From an uncultured Muribaculaceae bacterium (lineage in GTDB: Bacteria > Bacteroidota > Bacteroidia > Bacteroidales > Muribaculaceae): a stretch of 64,000 bases of DNA. The stretch is from NCBI GenBank assembly GCA_910584055.1, contig CAJTZS010000002.1, forward strand, positions 91,200 to 155,199. The letters run 5' to 3'. Positions 60,816 to 64,000 of this stretch are shown here, piece by piece (the stretch's first letter is position 1; each line of letters starts with the position of its first letter). The notes below the pieces were generated by a model that made no database searches, was not told where the DNA came from, and saw only the letters and a program-made list of their open reading frames with translations. A program made the position numbers and the translations under genes.

Positions 60816-61637
60816 GTGAGGCAGATACGCATTTTCCGCATATTCCTGGCGACAATGTTCTTCATCGCCACTGCGGCCTATCTTATTATCGGACCGCAGG
60901 TGCATCCTATGGCTGTCGTGTCACAGAAAACACAGATTGTGCTGTCGGCGGGCACAACGGTAATCGGCACGCTCCTTGTCTGGCTCGTCCTCACTTTTCT
61001 TTTCGGAAGGATATATTGTTCGACAGTGTGCCCTATTGGCACGCTGTCGGATATTTTCATACGTATACGGAGAAAAATCCCGCGCCTCGACAAACCATAT
61101 TCCTATAAGCCTGCAAAACGATGGTCAATCCATATCCTGTTGGTTTACGTGATCTGCGTGCTGGCAGGAGTATGGAGCGTGCCGTTCATAATCGAGCCGT
61201 GGAATATCATGCGCAACATAACCTCCACCATAAATCCATCGGCCGTTGAAGCCACATGGATAAATCTTGGAATCGGAGTGGGCACGGGGATACTGGCCGG
61301 AATTGTCTCTTTTCTCCTGATCGCTGCATATTCCATGGTTCGGGGGAGAGAATTCTGTACAGACATCTGCCCCCTCGGCACAGCAATGGGGCTGCTTCAC
61401 GAACACAACGTATATCACATAGAGATCGACCCGGACCGATGCATTTCATGTGGAGCATGCGAGGAAACATGCAAAGCCTCCTGCATCAAGGTGGTCAGCA
61501 GATATGTTGACAATTCTCGTTGCGTTCGTTGCTTCGATTGCCTTGCGGTTTGCCCACGAGAGGCCATCCGCTATCAGCCGAACCGGAACAGACCTGCAAC
61601 TCCACTCTTCCGCAAAACAAAACAGACACACACTTAA
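60816..61637 (+). CDS. Membrane polyferredoxin (NapH/NosR/CcoG-like 4Fe-4S protein)
   Basis: 273 residues, GTG start. Four or five membrane segments surround two CxxxCP motifs (GRIYCSTVCPIGTLSD and GREFCTDICPLGTAMG). The C-terminal part binds two [4Fe-4S] clusters (DRCISCGACEETCKASCIKV; SRCVRCFDCLAVCPREAI). This is the electron-transfer module found in NapH and the end of NosR; no partner reductase is adjacent. Its stop is two bases before thyA, suggesting cotranscription, although the jobs are not visibly related. Confidence 0.87.
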   Translation: MRQIRIFRIFLATMFFIATAAYLIIGPQVHPMAVVSQKTQIVLSAGTTVIGTLLVWLVLTFLFGRIYCSTVCPIGTLSDIFIRIRRKIPRLDKPYSYKPAKRWSIHILLVYVICVLAGVWSVPFIIEPWNIMRNITSTINPSAVEATWINLGIGVGTGILAGIVSFLLIAAYSMVRGREFCTDICPLGTAMGLLHEHNVYHIEIDPDRCISCGACEETCKASCIKVVSRYVDNSRCVRCFDCLAVCPREAIRYQPNRNRPATPLFRKTKQTHT

Positions 61638-61639
61638 GA

Positions 61640-62434
61640 ATGAAAACATATCTCACACTGCTCCGACATATCCTCGAGAACGGTCACATCAAGGAAGACC
61701 GCACCGGGACCGGCACAATATCAACATTCGGATACCAGATGCGCTTTGACCTCAGCGAGGGCTTTCCGTTGCTGACAACCAAAAAAGTGCATCTGAAAAG
61801 CATTATCTACGAGCTTCTATGGTTTCTCGCAGGCGACACCAACGTGCATTATCTCCAGGAGCATGGGGTGAGGATCTGGAACGAATGGGCCGGCCCGGAC
61901 GGCAGCCTCGGCCACATATATGGCTATCAGTGGCGCTCTTGGCCGGATTATAACGGCGGTTTCATCGACCAGATATCGGAAGCGGTAAAAACAATAAAGG
62001 AGAATCCCGATTCCAGACGCATCATTGTAAGCGCATGGAATGTAGCGGACCTCGACAATATGAACCTTCCTCCCTGTCACGCATTCTTTCAATTCTATGT
62101 CAGCGACGGCAAACTTTCCCTGCAACTATATCAGCGTAGTGCCGACTGTTTCCTTGGAGTGCCGTTCAACATCGCCAGCTATGCTTTGCTCTGCATGATG
62201 ATGGCTCAGGTGTGCGGCCTCGAACCCGGAGAGTTCATCCATACCCTTGGAGACGCACATATATACACGAACCATCTCGAACAAGTGCGCGAACAACTCA
62301 CCCGCGAACCGCGTCGTCTTCCCCGCATGATTATAAACAAAGATGTGAAAAACATCTTCGATTTCAAATATGAGGACTTCGCCCTTGAAGGATATGACCC
62401 GCACCCTGCAATCAAGGGAGTTGTCTCAGTTTAA
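61640..62434 (+). CDS. thyA: Thymidylate synthase
   Basis: 264 residues from the ATG at 61640, the start that gives the normal family length (E. coli ThyA is 264) and removes 40 non-homologous residues. Visible are EDRTGTGTISTFGYQMRFDL, the active-site cysteine at 146 in LPPCHAFFQFYV, RSADCFLGVPFNIASYALL and HIYTNHLEQ. It methylates dUMP using methylenetetrahydrofolate. No dihydrofolate reductase gene follows directly. Confidence 0.97.
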   Translation: MKTYLTLLRHILENGHIKEDRTGTGTISTFGYQMRFDLSEGFPLLTTKKVHLKSIIYELLWFLAGDTNVHYLQEHGVRIWNEWAGPDGSLGHIYGYQWRSWPDYNGGFIDQISEAVKTIKENPDSRRIIVSAWNVADLDNMNLPPCHAFFQFYVSDGKLSLQLYQRSADCFLGVPFNIASYALLCMMMAQVCGLEPGEFIHTLGDAHIYTNHLEQVREQLTREPRRLPRMIINKDVKNIFDFKYEDFALEGYDPHPAIKGVVSV

Positions 62435-62440
62435 GAAGTT

Positions 62441-62460
62441 ATTTTTAAACAAGCTCTTAA
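62441..62460 (-). repeat. 20-bp motif, identical to 27531-27550
   Basis: ATTTTTAAACAAGCTCTTAA just after thyA, an exact copy of the sequence before the gene at 27564. Confidence 0.6.
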
Positions 62461-62480
62461 ACATACACGGATACAACAAA

Positions 62481-62512
62481 AAGGATGCGACATCAGTGTG
62501 AGTCGCATCCTT
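62481..62512. terminator. Hairpin between convergent thyA and the LacI-type gene
   Basis: An 11-bp stem (AAGGATGCGAC with GTCGCATCCTT) with a 10-base loop. Flanking A-rich and T-containing runs suggest it can serve both directions. Confidence 0.7.
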
Positions 62513-62552
62513 CACCGTTATTAAAAGAAGTATATAGCAGGATTAGATCTTG

Positions 62553-63590
62553 TCAAATCCTTACACTCTCAGCATATTTATGCTGAGGATGGGAAGACTC
62601 ACGGAGCATGATACGGGCGTCTATCACAATTCCTTCGTGTTTGATTTCCGGTTGCTTTATTTTCCGGATGAGAAGTTCTGCAGCCTGGCGCCCTATCTCT
62701 TCAAGCGGAGCCTCAACAGAAGTGAGCTGCGGATAAACCATCTCGGACAACATCGAACCTGTAAATGCTGCAACAGAAACATCATCAGGCACTTTCACGC
62801 CACGCTCCATAAGACGGTTCATTACGCCAATAGCCACCAGCTCGTTTATAGCAAACACTGCATCAAAATCTATTTCATTGTCAAGCAGATCATCCGCCAC
62901 TTTCCGGCCGGCCTCCATATCCACCCCGGCTTCAATCTGGAGCTCGGGGACAATGTCAAGGTCAAACTTGCTCATGACGGCCCGATAGGCCATGTCGAGG
63001 TCTCTCATCTCTCCACTCATCGACGGTCCCTTCACGTTCACTATCCTCTTGCGACCCGTGCACACAAGATGATCCACCAGGAAGAACCCCTTGTCATAGC
63101 TGTTCACGCCGACCATAGGCTCGTCTATACCGTCGAGTGAACTACGGAGAAACACAATAGGAATGCCGTCATTATGCAACGCCTTGAACAAATCCACATT
63201 ATCTACATGATTGCAATGGGCGATAATCAGCCCGTCAAGAAGGGAGGACCTTACAAAATTAATATATTCCCTCTCCAATTCGGGATCATTGTCTGCATCA
63301 TAGGTGACGACATAGATTCCGTTTTCGCGCATCACACCGTTAATCCCCTTAAGCACCTTGCACGCATAAGGAGAAACCATCTGATCCACCATCACCCCGA
63401 CTGTGTGGCTTTTGCCGGTGCGCAGATTGGCGGCTATTACATTGCGGGCATACCCTAACTCTCTTGCCGCCGCAAATATTTTTTCCTTCGTCTCCTGACG
63501 GATGTTCTTGTCATTCGCAAGTGCTCTCGAAACCGTAGACACGGAGAGACAAAGGTGATGGGCAATATCTTTAATCGTAACGCGTTTCAT
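62553..63590 (-). CDS. LacI-family transcriptional regulator
   Basis: 345 residues. The N-terminal HTH is VTIKDIAHHLCLSVSTVSRALAND and the hinge helix follows (YARNVIAANLRTGKSHTVGVMVDQM). The sugar-binding periplasmic-type core has VFLRSSLDGIDEPMVGVNSYDKGFF and DAVFAINELVAIGVMNRL, ending in TSVEAPLEEIGRQAAELLIRKI. It probably senses a sugar or nucleoside and controls the gene starting at the right edge, from which it diverges. A candidate operator lies at 63818-63842. Confidence 0.93.
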   Translation of the reverse strand: MKRVTIKDIAHHLCLSVSTVSRALANDKNIRQETKEKIFAAARELGYARNVIAANLRTGKSHTVGVMVDQMVSPYACKVLKGINGVMRENGIYVVTYDADNDPELEREYINFVRSSLLDGLIIAHCNHVDNVDLFKALHNDGIPIVFLRSSLDGIDEPMVGVNSYDKGFFLVDHLVCTGRKRIVNVKGPSMSGEMRDLDMAYRAVMSKFDLDIVPELQIEAGVDMEAGRKVADDLLDNEIDFDAVFAINELVAIGVMNRLMERGVKVPDDVSVAAFTGSMLSEMVYPQLTSVEAPLEEIGRQAAELLIRKIKQPEIKHEGIVIDARIMLRESSHPQHKYAESVRI

Positions 63591-63650
63591 ATGATTAGCA
63601 ATATAAGTATATAAGTATTAAAATATTTTGACTTTACGAAGAATGCCCGG

Positions 63651-63669
63651 ATACAATCAATAAGGTTGT
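63651..63669. repeat. Copy of the 19-bp motif shared with 27231
   Basis: ATACAATCAATAAGGTTGT, 17 of 19 bases as at 27231-27249. Lies in the LacI-gene leader. Confidence 0.45.
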
Positions 63670-63704
63670 CCGGTCAAAATTCATTGGGAATATTCCTTCA
63701 AGTG

Positions 63705-63735
63705 CAAAGTTAATACAAATTTTGCATCTGTGCAA
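63705..63735 (-). promoter_or_regulatory. Promoter of the LacI-family gene
   Basis: On the minus strand TTG (63735-63733), 20-base spacer, TAACTTTG (63712-63705). The leader would be about 110 bases. Confidence 0.65.
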
Positions 63736-63817
63736 CTGACTTGCAGATGAATTCTATAATTTTTTTGACTAATTGCTTTAAAATTTTTCTTCGAATCATC
63801 AATTAACACAATTTTAC

Positions 63818-63842
63818 AACGTTTGCAGATTTTTCAAACGTT
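63818..63842. promoter_or_regulatory. Candidate LacI-family operator
   Basis: AACGTTTG and CAAACGTT form a perfect 8-bp inverted repeat with a 9-base spacer. AACGTT-type half-sites are common for LacI-family proteins. It lies between the two divergent promoters. Confidence 0.5.
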
Positions 63843-63877
63843 ATAAATTATTTTTTATCCATTTTTGCAATGTAAAA

Positions 63878-63910
63878 TTTGGCATAAGTACCACAGGCTT
63901 ATTATCTTTG
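63878..63910 (+). promoter_or_regulatory. Promoter of the gene starting at the right edge
   Basis: TTTG at 63878-63881, 21-base spacer, TATCTTTG at 63903-63910, a good consensus match. Leader about 55 bases if the ATG at 63971 is used. Confidence 0.65.
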
Positions 63911-63970
63911 TCGCGAAAGATAAGAAAATTTCGCTTCAGAATCATAATAATAGAGATTAAATAAAGTTAG

Positions 63971-64000
63971 ATGTTAAGCACGATGCAGAAATCTCCAGTT
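63971..64000 (+). CDS. First codons of an unidentified gene, cut by the window edge
   Basis: An ATG at 63971 opens a frame reading MLSTMQKSPV to the last base (a second ATG at 63983). Ten codons are too few to name it. The upstream promoter and operator-like repeat suggest it is under the LacI-type regulator. Confidence 0.35.
   Translation, partial: MLSTMQKSPV

Overview
The window looks like a chromosomal segment of a Bacteroidales bacterium, most likely a gut Muribaculaceae/Bacteroides-type genome. This is inferred from several signs. The promoters match the Bacteroidota TTG / TAnnTTTG pattern, and Shine-Dalgarno sequences are weak. The gene complement fits too: ATP-type PEP carboxykinase, lpxB, BspA-type leucine-rich repeats, type IX secretion (T9SS) sorting domains, RND efflux and a carboxyspermidine-dehydrogenase-like protein. 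No rRNA, tRNA, CRISPR array, integrase or complete insertion sequence was seen.

Layout. 0-13 kb: the end of pheT, a YebC-type regulator, an LRR protein, a membrane-flippase/birA/tsaE operon, a saccharopine-dehydrogenase-like polyamine gene, a GH31 glucosidase that overlaps lpxB tail to tail, and a beta-helix lipoprotein. 13-25 kb: metG, then a glycosyltransferase locus (GT4, GT2, Glyco_tranf_2_5-like and GT90 genes) probably serving LPS or capsule synthesis. It holds one broken GT2 gene with a foreign fragment next to it. 25-38 kb: an M28 peptidase, tyrS, an unusual possible phage-type protein, a SemiSWEET, a DUF115-like protein, ferritin, pckA and a TolC/adaptor/RND efflux operon. 39-44.7 kb: an isolated phage head-and-packaging cassette (scaffold-like, major-capsid-like, two small head genes, and a divergent small DNA-binding-like gene plus large terminase) set between housekeeping genes with no integrase, portal, tail or lysis genes. 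44.7-50.7 kb: a HAD phosphatase, aroB, a WYL regulator, a sugar nucleotidyltransferase, obgE and an acyltransferase. 50.7-54.8 kb: two AT-rich genes for T9SS-sorted proteins. 55-62.4 kb: pyrG, purF, yidC, a polyferredoxin and thyA. 62.5-64 kb: a LacI-family regulator and a promoter/operator region for a gene that starts at the right edge.

How the genes work together. Most of the window is core metabolism and translation (PheT, MetG, TyrS, TsaE, ObgE, YidC, CTP, purine and dTMP synthesis) interleaved with envelope biogenesis (LpxB, the glycosyltransferases, acyltransferase, efflux). The most unusual content is the phage-derived cassette. Its open reading frames are all intact, it has its own divergent promoters and a strong terminator, and a host-type intergenic repeat lies inside it. 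These features suggest a long-resident, possibly domesticated DNA-packaging/capsid module (gene-transfer-agent-like or a remnant). That interpretation is an inference.

Intergenic DNA carries several families of short repeats: REP-like hairpins with a GATGC core, 'TTAAACATT' words, 'CCTAAAGC' words and a 20-bp motif occurring twice exactly. These are as noteworthy as the genes.
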